Assembly: GCA_030141605.1 (NCBI GenBank)
Contig: JAQGDQ010000285.1
Location: 136,002 to 198,001 of the forward strand
Reading direction: 5' to 3'
Source of the DNA: Tubiluchus corallicola
Taxonomy: Eukaryota; Priapulida; Priapulimorpha; Priapulimorphida; Tubiluchidae
Length of the DNA stretch: 62,000 nt
Under the pieces are notes generated by a model that did no database searches, was not told the DNA's origin, and saw nothing but the letters and a program-made list of their open reading frames with translations. The translations under genes were made by a program, and so were the position numbers. Below are positions 1-9,909 of this stretch, piece by piece (the stretch's first letter is position 1; every line of letters begins with the position of its first letter).

Positions 1-123
1 TGAAGTGGAAGTTTATTTTAAAAAAAGTGTTCTAACCAACAAATGACCGCACACTTATTTTACATCGAATTGCCAAGTTTTTTAAATTTTAACATGAAGA
101 CGTTGAAGATAACAGAAAATGAA

Positions 124-216
124 ATATGTACTGCCTTCACCTACTCAAACTATCCTGCGTTAGTATGAGGTTCTAGCCGAAACATTCGGGATTCCAAACC
201 TATACTTGCATTTTGG
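124..216 (+). repeat. Diverged dispersed repeat, copy 1
   Basis: Shares an ordered series of blocks with 1242-1358: ATATGTACTG, a C/T-rich stretch, GAGGT.CTAG.CGAAACA, GGATTCCAA and TTGCATT. The alignment is seen by eye with several mismatches. No coding potential; probably an old transposon fragment of unknown class. Confidence 0.6.
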
Positions 217-1241
217 TTAATAATTGTAATTTTATAAGGTCATATTAAATAGCGAATTAGTTCGCGCAGTAATTCGAGCAGTCCAGCATTATCTTTGAAC
301 AGCTATTGAATTAATCTTGATCTATACTAATATGTACTGTACATGACTTTGACATTGACAAATCGTGCTGACGTAGGGCCTACACCCGTTCTAACATACT
401 TTATACCTGAAAACACAGTGATAGATAAAAACAACACTGAATTGTGGGCAGTTTTGTGGAAAAACTGGCAGTTTCACTATGTAAGAAAAACAGCATTTGA
501 GATCACTAGAATGCAAGTTAAGGCCAGGCAAATAACAACGCTTACGACTTAAATTGAACTGACTATCTTTGCTGCAAAATTGACAGATTAGTTTCTTCGT
601 TTCAGAGTGAATAAAAGCAGCAAATATATTATTTTTCACTTCTCAATATTTTTGCTAGCTAATCGTTACAATGATGTACCTACATACAAAGTACGAGTAT
701 TTCCTATGCAGATGCTTACTCATTTCTGGATAAGGAATTAAAATTAGCGGCTTTACTAAATCAACTTCCACTTCGGGAAACAAAATATGAATAACATACT
801 GGATGTGGCATTTTTATTATTTTCCTGATTTAGAAATAATGTTTACATTGACCTTTTGCCACTCTCTCTCTTTCACTGTAGTGTCTTCACAAAATGACTA
901 CAAATGCATATCAACCACAATTCATGCTGTTGTCTTTTTCATAAGTATTAAGTCTTTTTCTCACACCGAAGCATGAATTAATTAATGTTGAATTGAAAAA
1001 GTTTGTTTCAAACTGGACCCCTCTTGTATAGACCAGTCTAAGGACTCTCGTGTTAAAATTTTTAGACTAGCCACTGACTCTCACTTTTTTAAAAATACAG
1101 CTTTATACATTTTAGGTGAAAGTGCACCATAAAAATATAAGATTGTGAATTCTATGAAAAAAAGATTAGGTTTACTGAAAAAAAGTTTACTGATTAAAGA
1201 GAAATTAAGTCATCAGAGTGAACGATACACAGTTCGACCAA

Positions 1242-1358
1242 ATATGTACTGCGTTCATCCACTCCAAATACTCTGTGCATTCGTGCGTGAGGTACTAGTC
1301 GAAACACTTAGGATTCCAATTCTTCTTGCATTCAAAATTTGGACCAAGAGCAGGATTC
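1242..1358 (+). repeat. Diverged dispersed repeat, copy 2
   Basis: Direct relative of 124-216. It is also the partner of an inverted copy: 1291-1307 is an exact 17-bp reverse complement of 1859-1875, and 1316-1358 pairs with 1623-1666 with a few mismatches. Confidence 0.65.
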
Positions 1359-1622
1359 TTAGGAAAAAAACAAATTTAGCAGTAAAATGATCGTAGATCA
1401 CATCACAGACGTTTCGGATGAAGTTGCGGAGAGTCTACTTTTTGTTTTGTTGACTAAGATTACTAAGAAATTCCAAGAAGTACGTAGAAGTCTGCCTTAA
1501 CAACACCTACAAATTGTTGCGTTTCAGAAAGTTGCTTTCGGGTTGTTTTTTGATGATTAACAGTGCCTCGTTATTTTTTTATACAAATATTTGCAAGCAG
1601 TCTGCAGGGTTTTATTTCTGAA

Positions 1623-1875
1623 AGAATCCTGGTCTTGATTCAGATTTTGAATTCAAGAAGAATTGGCTTCTGCTTCGAAAATTTTAAATTGTAAAATACT
1701 GTCTTACCTTAGCGATAACATTGTAAATTTTAAATATATTTAGTACAGTAATGTCAGTATTTTAGTGTAGTTTTAGTCATTGTAAATTTTATTTGTTTTT
1801 TTTTGCTCTTTTATGCTGAAATAAATAGTAATCAATTAAATAATCTGTTGAATCCCTTGTGTTTCGACTAGTACC
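1623..1875 (-). repeat. Inverted copy of the repeat, split by a ~190 bp insertion
   Basis: 1623-1666 and 1859-1875 are reverse complements of neighbouring parts of 1242-1358. Those parts lie only 8 bp apart in copy 2 but about 190 bp apart here. The extra 1667-1850 segment is AT-rich and contains an AATAAA; I see no terminal repeats on it. Confidence 0.55.
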
Positions 1876-1890
1876 AAACAAAGAATAAAT

Positions 1891-2820
1891 CAAGTGAGTG
1901 TGAGAGAGGGAGGGAGTGGTAGGGAGAGGAAGAGAGTGAGGGAGAGGGATGGAGCCAGTGGGAATGAGTGGGAGGAAGGGAGGGAGTGAGTGAGAGAGAG
2001 AGGGGTGGGAGTGGGAGGGTCCCATGGCATTAGAGTGGGAGTGGAAGGGGTGTGGTAGTCAGAAGGGGATGTGCGAACAGGAGGGGTGTGCAAGTGGGAG
2101 GGGGTGTGGGAGGGGGAAGGCAAGTGGGAGTGGGAAGGGGTGTGGGTGTGGGAATGGGAAGGGGGTGTGGGAATGGGAAGGGGGTGTGGGAGTGGGAGGC
2201 GAGTGGGAGGGAAAGTGGGGTGTGGTAATGGGAAGGGGCGTGGGAGTGGGACGGGGGTGTGGGAGTGGCAGTGGGAAAGGGGTGTGGGAGTGGGAGTGGG
2301 AAGCGGGTGTGGGAATGGGGAGGGCAAGTGGGAGTGGGAGGGGGTGTGGGAGTGGGGAGGGAGAGTGGGAGGGGGTGTGGGGGTGGGAGGGGGTGTGGGA
2401 GGGGGTGTGGGGGTGGGAGGGGGTGTGGGAGTGGGAGGGGGTGTGGGAGTGGGGAGGGCGAGTGGGAAGGGGGTGTGGGAGTGGGTGTGGGAATGGGGTG
2501 CGGGTGCGGGAGTGGGAATGGGGTGCGGGAGTGGGAGGGAGAGTGGGGTGTGGTAATGGGAAGGGGCATGCGAGTGGGAGTGGGAAGGGGCATGCGAGTG
2601 GGAAGGGGAGTGGGAGTGGGAGGGGGTGCGGGTGTGGGAGTGGGAGTGGAAAGGGGGTGTGGGAGTGGGGAGTGGGAGTGGGAGGGAGAGTGGGAGTGGG
2701 AGGGGGCATGCGAGTGGGAGGGGGCGCAGGAGTGTGGAGGAGGGGTGGGAGGGGTAGTAGGGCGAGTGAGAAAGAGGGTGAGGAAGCAAGTGAGAGAGGC
2801 AGGGAGAAGGAGGAAAGAAT
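1891..2820 (+). repeat. G-rich minisatellite (GTGGGAGTGGGAGGGG-type)
   Basis: About 0.9 kb of almost pure purine plus T on the + strand, built of variable 6-bp-phased units such as GTGGGA, GTGGGAGTGGGA and GGGGGTGTGGGA. Runs of three to six G recur every 3-6 bases, so the strand should form G-quadruplexes. The edges (1891-2030 and 2760-2820) are GAGAGG-rich. Long open frames on both strands are a by-product of the lack of stop-containing words and are not genes. Confidence 0.93.
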
Positions 2821-4220
2821 CTATTGAGGGAGTGTGTGAGAGATAGGGATGAGAGGGATGTATTCAGCAATAATACATCTCTCTCATCCTTTTACTATGT
2901 TTTTGCAGAAGAGAGCATCAGATCCGATGTACGATATACAGTTTTGGTGATAGTGGAGTTACAGACTCATAGCGAAACCACAACCACGGCATACGATGCA
3001 TTCCCACTGATTGTGCCATGCTGTCTTCCACAGTGACCGCTCCGTGTCATTTTCACAGCAGTTCTACCAAGTGCTATCGATTCTGCCACAGAAAATGCAG
3101 CAAGAGTTTTCGTTGTAAATGTTCTTTTGTATTGATATTTTTTGTAACCCTGTACTTTTTTCTAACTTTTGTACTATTATTTCGATTTAATGCACACAAG
3201 TTCAATAATTATGTATTTTGTATGATACTGACTTGATATTTTTGATAATTTTATGCCTTTTTTCCCTGTACGCACTCATTATTGTGTAAATTCATGTTTC
3301 TGCATACACTTTTATTATTATTATCACAGTTTTTTTACATTAAATTAAAACACACTGTTTATACAATTTTCGTTGTAAATATCGTCTGAGTTGATATTTT
3401 GGTAATCTTGTGTTTTTTTTCATTTTCAGTTTAAATACTATTGTATCAAATTTGTAAATAAAGTAATGTATTTAAACAAATCAGTTAGTTATTTTCATTA
3501 ATTTTTTAAACTAAATGTATAATTACAGAATAATTTTCAATAATTGCAAAGAATTTTCAAGCAGTTTTGGAGAACAGACAATTGTGGTTTACAATTATTC
3601 TTGCAAGAGGAAAAAAGAAGTATTAATAATTGGTAATAAGTCGGTATATACAGATTAGCTCTTTGCATGCACAGTTGCTGCAGGATATGGATATAATATT
3701 GGATAAAAATGAATTAATTGTTTGCAGTTCGATGCGCAGTTTGTGACAGCTAGAGCGCATGATTCCCTGTCTATAACCTGTATTCTTGCTTGAAATAATG
3801 TTTTTTTATCAACATGAATCTTATGCATTTACAAACATTGGGCATGGTGCAGATAAAAATTTAACATACGTGAGCTTCAACAAAAGTTCAGCAAATACGT
3901 GTGACTGACACGAAAAGTTTCTGGAACAATATACAAATTCAACACTGTGGTCTCATTTGCCTTCAACTGACCCCTCCCACAATAAGTTTAGCAAGCAAAT
4001 TTACATTCGGTACAAATAGCAAACAGGGGGAATCCACTAAATATTGACTCTGTTCAGCCTGTGAGGGAAGGCTGAAAATTCATAGTTAACCAAAATCACG
4101 AATCAAGATCACGAATATGCAAAGAAAAACTTGTGAAACTGCTGTGTGGGAGGTTTCACGTGTTGACTGGATTTCACTTGCAGCAACCTGCTTGCAGTAT
4201 AGGTTCCATAAGAGCTAATA
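2821..4220. other. Intergenic, no gene recognised
   Basis: A pyrimidine tract with CAG at about 2907 is followed by an open frame to a stop at 3034-3036, then AT-rich DNA with an AATAAA at 3457-3462. This could be the last exon and 3' UTR of an upstream + strand gene, but the roughly 42-residue peptide matches nothing I recognise. Confidence 0.35.
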
Positions 4221-4230
4221 CACACGCACG

Positions 4231-4267
<37 letters not shown>
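4221..4267 (+). repeat. (CA)n microsatellite
   Basis: A CACACGCACG block followed by an uninterrupted CA run. It lies about 420 bp upstream of the transporter start codon. Confidence 0.95.
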
Positions 4268-4270
<3 letters not shown>

Positions 4271-4547
4271 GATAGATATAGGCCTATATATTACTTTCTA
4301 TATGTAAACATCGTGCACTTCTTTTTTTACTGTTCCATAAGGCAGTTTTTTGAACTCTGTTTTGCTACTGTGTAAACTTATAACAATAGTAAGTCAAAAG
4401 TGCATATCAAAATCCAAGGCAAAGGGTAAATCTATGCATGACCTATAATCAAACGTTACTACTTGACTAACCTTAAAACTTTAATTAATTATACTGTTTT
4501 GGGTCCCAGGCGGCACTCTTTTACTGAGTTTTGCAGGGTTAGAAATT

Positions 4548-4805
4548 GTGCTTGTATACAAAGTAAGTGCATGTGTTTTAGCGGTCATGTTTAAAGTAAG
4601 TAGCAGTGACAGCGAACAGTTTGAATTAGGAACTGGCCAAGAAATAAATTTGAGTCTATGTTGTGCAAACTGTGTCGTACGTAATCCAGAATGGCAAAGT
4701 CAAAGACAAGTAAAACACCAGTGCCAAATGACCATCTACACAATCAGAAAAACATTGATCAAGGTTATGCTTGGACTATCATGTTTGCTACAACTGTACA
4801 AGTAA
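4548..4805 (+). other. Possible overlapping upstream ORF of the transporter
   Basis: An ATG at 4548 opens an 85-codon frame that overlaps the transporter start (4691) in another frame. If the transcript begins upstream of 4548, this would act as an overlapping uORF and reduce transporter translation. The peptide resembles no family. Two GTAAGT donor-like sites (about 4562 and 4594) and a TTTTGCAG acceptor-like site near 4535 mean this segment could instead be leader-exon or intron sequence. Confidence 0.25.
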
Positions 4806-6010
4806 CTGTGCAACTGTTCATGCTGAATGTGTTTAGTGTACTATTTGTTGAACTGTATGAATATTTTGGTGCCAAGAAAAGCGTTATTGCCTGGATAGGA
4901 TCGTGCTTATCAGCTACGATTTTCTTAATTGGACCTTTCAGCAACCTAATGACGCAACGTCTGGGAGTCAGGAAGACAATAATGTTAGGAGGCACTGTTG
5001 CTACTCTTGGACAATTCTTGTCTTATTTTGCTACTAACGAATACTTTTTATTCGTCTCTTTTGGAATTGTGACAGGAATAGGTTTGGGGATGTCACATCT
5101 ACCCGCACTGTACTCGCTTGTAATTTATTTTGAGAGAAGGCGTGGTCAAATGAATGCTCTGACTTTCTGCATTGGCGCAGTTGGTGTTATGTTTTCTGGT
5201 CCTTTGACAAATTTTTTTATAGAACAGTTTGCATGGCGGGGAACTATGTTGTTGTTGGCAAGTATAACATCGCAGGTTATTGTGGCAGGAGCTCTTAGCG
5301 CTCCTATCAGTTCAAATCAACCCAAGGAAACTGTCAATATGAGAAATGTGCTAGCTTTCCAACTATTTAAAGATTCAAAACTTTGTCTTTACACGATTAA
5401 CAGTTTCCTTTGGCTAGCAGCACTCATAGTTGTGTTTGGTTTAGCAGTAGATGTTGCTGTGTCCAACGGAATCAATCGACGCCAAGCAGCCTGGACAGTG
5501 ACCACCATGGGTGCATGCACTGCTGCCATCCGTTTGATGGTCGCGTTTTTAGGGCCTACGTCTAATACATTACGATGGGTATATGCTGTAGGAGGTTTTG
5601 TACAAGGCGTCTCTCATGTGCTTATGCCTATATCTACACGTCTCTCTTGCTTTCACATTCTAATGGGTGTATATGGGATGTCTTATGGAGTAAAGGTAGC
5701 CCTTCATCCCACGTTGACGATAGAGATGTTTGGATTGGAAAGTTTTCCTCCCGCGTATAGTTTTCAGATGTTGGCAATGGGACTAGGCGGATTAATAGGT
5801 AGTCCAGCTGCCAGAACTGGAAACTACAACAATGGATTTTTGACTTTTGGTGTACTTAGTTGCATAGCCAGCTTGTTGTTCGTTGTCGCAATGCGTATTG
5901 AAAAGCGAGATCACGAGCATCATAGGACAGTGCGAGAACTAGAAGAAGCTCATGAACTTGGTCCTTTTGTTCACGAGTTTGTTTCTGACACGCGTTTGAA
6001 TAAAAGGTAG
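4691..6010 (+). CDS. Monocarboxylate-transporter-like MFS protein (SLC16 family)
   Basis: A 439-residue, 12-helix major facilitator with cytosolic ends. The DQGYAW motif (residues 23-28) before TM1 corresponds to the SLC16 signature usually written [D/E]G[G/S]W[G/A]W. YFERRRGQMN at 146-155 entering TM5 matches the second signature. Helices lie roughly at 29-55, 66-86, 95-113, 118-142, 153-170, 184-205, 233-255, 267-288, 297-313, 322-340, 355-372 and 382-402, with the expected central loop at 206-232. Arg281 in TM8 sits where MCT1 has its substrate arginine. The position of the MCT1 TM1 proton-coupling lysine is Asn46 and that of the TM8 aspartate is Thr277, so proton-lactate symport is doubtful; the substrate is unknown. 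The start is supported by an in-frame TAA just upstream (4682-4684) and a good context (AGAATGG). The frame is a single exon, short-tailed and intact, and an AATAAA follows at 6093. Confidence 0.9.
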   Translation: MAKSKTSKTPVPNDHLHNQKNIDQGYAWTIMFATTVQVTVQLFMLNVFSVLFVELYEYFGAKKSVIAWIGSCLSATIFLIGPFSNLMTQRLGVRKTIMLGGTVATLGQFLSYFATNEYFLFVSFGIVTGIGLGMSHLPALYSLVIYFERRRGQMNALTFCIGAVGVMFSGPLTNFFIEQFAWRGTMLLLASITSQVIVAGALSAPISSNQPKETVNMRNVLAFQLFKDSKLCLYTINSFLWLAALIVVFGLAVDVAVSNGINRRQAAWTVTTMGACTAAIRLMVAFLGPTSNTLRWVYAVGGFVQGVSHVLMPISTRLSCFHILMGVYGMSYGVKVALHPTLTIEMFGLESFPPAYSFQMLAMGLGGLIGSPAARTGNYNNGFLTFGVLSCIASLLFVVAMRIEKRDHEHHRTVRELEEAHELGPFVHEFVSDTRLNKR

Positions 6011-6092
6011 ATATGGTTTCCTTGAAATCAATAACGTTAAAATTACATGTTTGGCTCCGTTCTAAAATATCTATTATTGTGCGCAATATTCT

Positions 6093-6098
6093 AATAAA
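6093..6098 (+). promoter_or_regulatory. Polyadenylation signal AATAAA of the transporter
   Basis: Canonical hexamer 83 bp after the transporter stop, with T/G-containing sequence following. It implies a short 3' UTR. Confidence 0.5.
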
Positions 6099-6119
6099 AT
6101 CGATAATAGTAAGAGAGCA

Positions 6120-6960
6120 AAGAAAAAAGAAAATTTTTACAGAAACGTTTGTTAATTATCCAAAGAAGGACATAATTAAGTTGCGGTTTCCCTCACAGCA
6201 ATCAGGTTTGTCAATGGAATAGGTTGGTGCTTAACAATGTTCGAAAGCGCAATACAATAATTATGATACTATTAAATAACGACCCACATTATAAAACACT
6301 TAACTACGTTTATACCGAAAAATGTTTAAAAGTAGTGTTTTCTCAAAACTCGACGCAGCGCGACCATCATTAACTGTTTCCAGTGAACCCTGCTACCGCA
6401 AAATCGGCATCTCGAATAACACCTCAACAACGTGAACTCTACAAGGAAACTATACAGTCCAATGAAGCTTCAACGTAGCTTCAAAATAATGCTACCATAT
6501 GAATTTTATGACCGTCAGTCAGAAATTTAGTACAATAACAGTTTAGGAACTCATGTCTAATAAAGGAGTTGTTGGAATCCCAAGATAAAATGATAACAGG
6601 ATAATATGATGGAATCCCTAATAAAGAGCTTTGTGGCTAGTGCTTTTATGTAAATAATCGACTGAAAATAAATTTTTGCTTACTTATTTACTTATATGAG
6701 TCGGGGAAAATGGCTTGAGTTTTGAAATGCGAGGTCAAATAGGAATGAATCCTTACTCAATGAGGCGTCCCCAGAAAAATACTGCGGCTCCTCCCAAGTC
6801 GTAGCATGTATTCGCTAATTTCATATTCATGTACGTACACATAATACGTATACGTATACGTAATATATACATACTTGTCAATACCAATTATATCTAACTT
6901 TCAAGGCCACTAGAAATACTGCGACCTGAATTAAAACTAAATAAAAGATAAAACAGTACA
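6120..6960. other. Intergenic, nothing recognised
   Basis: AT-rich, with short ORFs only and an alternating CGTATACGTATACGTA stretch near 6845-6865. No gene or mobile element identified. Confidence 0.5.
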
Positions 6961-6972
6961 GACACACACGCA

Positions 6973-7004
<32 letters not shown>

Positions 7005-7011
7005 CACACAT
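6961..7011 (+). repeat. (CACG)n/(CA)n microsatellite
   Basis: Six CACG-type tetramers grade into a CA run. It abuts an A-rich tract and then the LINE fragment beginning at 7045. Confidence 0.95.
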
Positions 7012-7171
7012 ATGTAATAAAAACATCTTTTTAAAAAAAAGAAAAGTATGCCGACGATATCGTGCTGTTTTCTACGAGCCAGACAGGATTGCAAAATTGC
7101 TTACATCGATTAAACGCATATTGCAATAAATGGCTTCTTAACATAAACACTGCCAACACTAATGTCCTTTA

Positions 7172-7972
7172 TACATAAACATTATTTATTTTGAGTAGAT
7201 TTACAACACAGTGGATTTACAACAACATTACTGATCACAATACTGTGATCAGTAATAGTTACTATGTGCAGTGATGAAATATACAATTGGTTAGTTCGAG
7301 CATGTAATAACTCAGAATACTTAATTCAAAAATACGACTAGTTCATTAGTTAATATTTAATTAAAATTTACAAAACCCATGCATTAGATACGATAACAGA
7401 AATGGTTCTCGATGTACATAAACCTATATGCCCATGCAAAGTATAAGTTGTACATTGTAATGTACAATGTTGCTACTTAATTCAGAAATTCAATGCATGT
7501 GGAATTAATACAATTAGTGTAGTATTGCAGTTATTACAGCAATACATATAGTTGTTTCTAGAATAACTCGTTTATTAATGAGTACTTGATTGAGAGACAG
7601 TCTACAAAATAACTTAAAATACAGTTATACGTACAATCAGTTCACAAAACGTTTAGTGGACTTTAGGTAGTTCTGTAACAGTTTAAAGATAATGCCACTG
7701 GATGGATGACCTGATCTCTGAGTTTATGAAAAATGTCGTTGTGTATAATAGCTGGTCTAGGGTTGGCGTGTAATTCATTAGTTATGTGCCGATAATAACA
7801 GAGCTGATCCAATAATAGTGCTCTGTGTATGTCATAGTTTGTGCACTCAAAAAATTAATGGCCGGGCTTTCAGTCGAATTGTTGTAGCTACATGAAGGGT
7901 AATCGATAATATTCCTAGCAAACAAATCACCTTTTAATTGCGAAAAATTGGCAATAAATCTATTTGTTGAAT
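7172..7972. mobile_element. 801-bp insertion within the LINE fragment, with 13-bp target duplication
   Basis: The 13-mer CTAATGTCCTTTA occurs at 7159-7171 and again at 7973-7985. Removing one copy plus the intervening 801 bp rejoins the reverse-transcriptase reading path. The insert has no evident terminal inverted repeats and no long ORF. It contains a perfect 13-bp-stem hairpin (7227-7256) and a 9-bp-stem palindrome (7448-7467). The long duplication and absence of TIRs favour a retroposed (SINE/LINE-type) element; the family was not recognised. Confidence 0.75.
7227..7256. repeat. Perfect hairpin, 13-bp stem, 4-nt loop
   Basis: ATTACTGATCACA and its exact reverse complement flank a 4-base ATAC loop, inside the nested insertion. 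Confidence 0.9.
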
Positions 7973-8259
7973 CTAATGTCCTTTAATAAAGGAGGTCACA
8001 AAATTACTAAAAATGCATTCACGTTAGGCAACGATAACCTGGAAATTGTTCAAAAGTCAAAACTATACATATCTAGGAATAACCTTTAATGCAAGTGGCT
8101 CCTTTAATGCAGCTAAACAAGAACTGCATAATGAGGCCGTCAAAGGTTTTTCAATCTTAGATAAAAAATATGGGATACAAATGTAATAACGATATTATCT
8201 GACACCTTGATCAAACCAGTTACCTCGTGTGAGATTTGGTAACGCTTTACCTTTTACAA

Positions 8260-9595
8260 CGAAAAACTGTAGAGTTTACATTATGGACTTTCCCGCAGAA
8301 AATACAGTACTGACAAATGTTTGTTGTTAAGAAAAAATGGAACTTAATCCTGTAAGCTACGGTATCTTGAATTACCAAATGATGATAATTTTTTATTTCG
8401 TAAATATATACAAGTGGGTATATACAAAAGAGGCCTCTACTTGCAGGCCAATAAATTACAGAATCACGCGAAATAATTAAACACTTTACTGTAACAAACA
8501 AATATCTGGATTGCCACTTTGCGCTTAGTACGCCAGCTTCAAAAGTTTTACGTACAAAACGCTCAATAGTTAGTTACACACAAAAATTACCATATACAGC
8601 CACACTTTATGGAATACTAATACTTATTACCAAGTAGTAATCATTCTAACAAAAAGAATTTAAATATATTTGCAGATTTCAACTGTTTAACTTTGACGAT
8701 CTTTATTTACAAGGAGCAGAGACTCTTAACATAATTTAGTGTCCTTAAGCAAAAATTTCTAACAAAAACGGTCATGCAATAATTATTTGCCTGTCATACC
8801 CTGAACAGAAATTTGTTAAATTTACCTTGTCCATTTAATAAACTAAAGGCGGTTGTTTCAATTTCCCTTTTTTCTTAGTTAGAGAAAAATTTAAATAGTT
8901 AATGTTTAAATTGTGCTCTATTTCGGTAACATTACCAAAGAAGCGATGAAATTAATTTATTTCCCACAGATGGGCCAGAAAGTAAGACATTTGCCTCTTA
9001 GTGAATCTAAAAGTATCAATTGCCATCCTCCAAGTGCAATAGAAAGTACTCACTGAATTACCAACACATCCTTTCACATTGGCCAAATTTACCGAGAGTT
9101 TGTAACATTGCCTATAACTATGTTGGTAGCCAAATTGCCAAATGTTGGTTTCCAAGCATTTTTGCTCTAAACAAGTCATTTTCATCACAGTTAAGTGCTT
9201 TGAGAAAAAAACTTTGAGATAAACCGTATGTCAAGTCCAGTTTGTTTCTGGCTGAATGAGAGGTTGAGCCGGTTGCCTTCTTCACAGCCTCATATAAAAT
9301 AACACCAAACACTGTCCCGCTTAAAATTCCCAGAAAAACTATATGACCATACAGAGCTGTTTGGTGTAGAGGAAAAGACAATAACTGTTCTTATGGAGCA
9401 CTGGAACCAAATCCCTTAAAAAAAATAAAAACCTGTGTGGGCTGTTGGAAGAAATACCGTCTCTAGGGTTTTTGAAGCTATCAACACTCAATAATGGTTC
9501 AAGTTGAGAAGTTCGTGAGATAAGTTTTCCCTCTTCCAAAAGCACAGCCCAAGGGGGAAGCATTAATTTAGAAAAGGTGTATGCTATAGAGAAAT
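8260..9595. other. Intergenic, no gene recognised
   Basis: AT-rich with short ORFs on both strands (60 to 87 codons), none of a known family. The first part may be degraded 3' sequence of the LINE before it; the last part may be degraded upstream sequence of the BEL/Pao remnant that follows. Confidence 0.4.
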
Positions 9596-9599
9596 TCCC

Positions 9600-9905
9600 A
9601 TCTTTGAGAAATGCTGTTATATTACGTTTTGGAAGCTAAGCAATGGGAGCATTTGAAAATCTTCCATTACCTTGTATCAGTTCATATGAAGATGTAATGA
9701 TACTAATTGAGCAAGAGAATGCTGATGACTTCATGCCTTTGGAACTAAGAGCTGGAAAATCTGGTGATCCATATGCCTTAAAAACACCTCAGGGGTAGCC
9801 CGTGAATGGTAAATTAGCCATGCCTCTGACATCTGCACCCATTCCAGAAACGATAAATGAATCTTACTGTCTCAGACAATGAGTTGTCGCATCAAGTTAA
9901 GTGTT
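9600..9905 (+). pseudogene. BEL/Pao LTR-retrotransposon pol remnant
   Basis: Translation gives, in order, a KQWEHL block, a frameshift, ENLPLPCI, DVMILIEQENADDFMPLELR, then GDPYALKTPQG-stop-PVNG. This is the block order of the BEL/Pao protease-linked region, where the family reads roughly LPLP...LIG.D......P.E.R.G..G.PYA..T..GW...G. The TAG replaces the conserved Trp and there is a second stop at about 9880, so the copy is inactive. No LTRs were found; this is a short internal fragment. Confidence 0.7.
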
Positions 9906-9909
9906 TTTG

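Larger units (their letters stand above)
1..1890. other. Intergenic, no gene recognised
   Basis: AT-rich sequence with only short unrelated open frames (69 to 82 codons) that match no family I know. The only structure I see is a set of diverged dispersed repeat copies at 124-216, 1242-1358 and, inverted, 1623-1666 plus 1859-1875, listed separately. Confidence 0.6.
7045..8250 (+). pseudogene. Non-LTR retrotransposon reverse-transcriptase fragment, interrupted
   Basis: 7045-7171 encodes a reverse-transcriptase palm segment with the catalytic motif YADDIVLFS followed by a WLLNIN motif. Translation resumes after a foreign insertion at about 7976 with SFNKGGHK..., then LGITF-type and SDTLIKP...EIW motifs, the usual order in LINE reverse transcriptases just downstream of the active site. 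Small indels shift the frame at 7166, around 8090 and around 8190, and both ends of the ORF are missing, so it is dead. Alternative: part of a larger LINE whose 3' part continues unrecognised beyond 8250. Confidence 0.8.

Noticed and set aside
1890-2870. 326-codon minus-strand ORF and several 160-270 codon ORFs in other frames
   Set aside because: They come from a low-complexity minisatellite that lacks stop-containing words; the peptides are Pro/Ser/His/Leu or Gly/Val/Trp mush in all frames.
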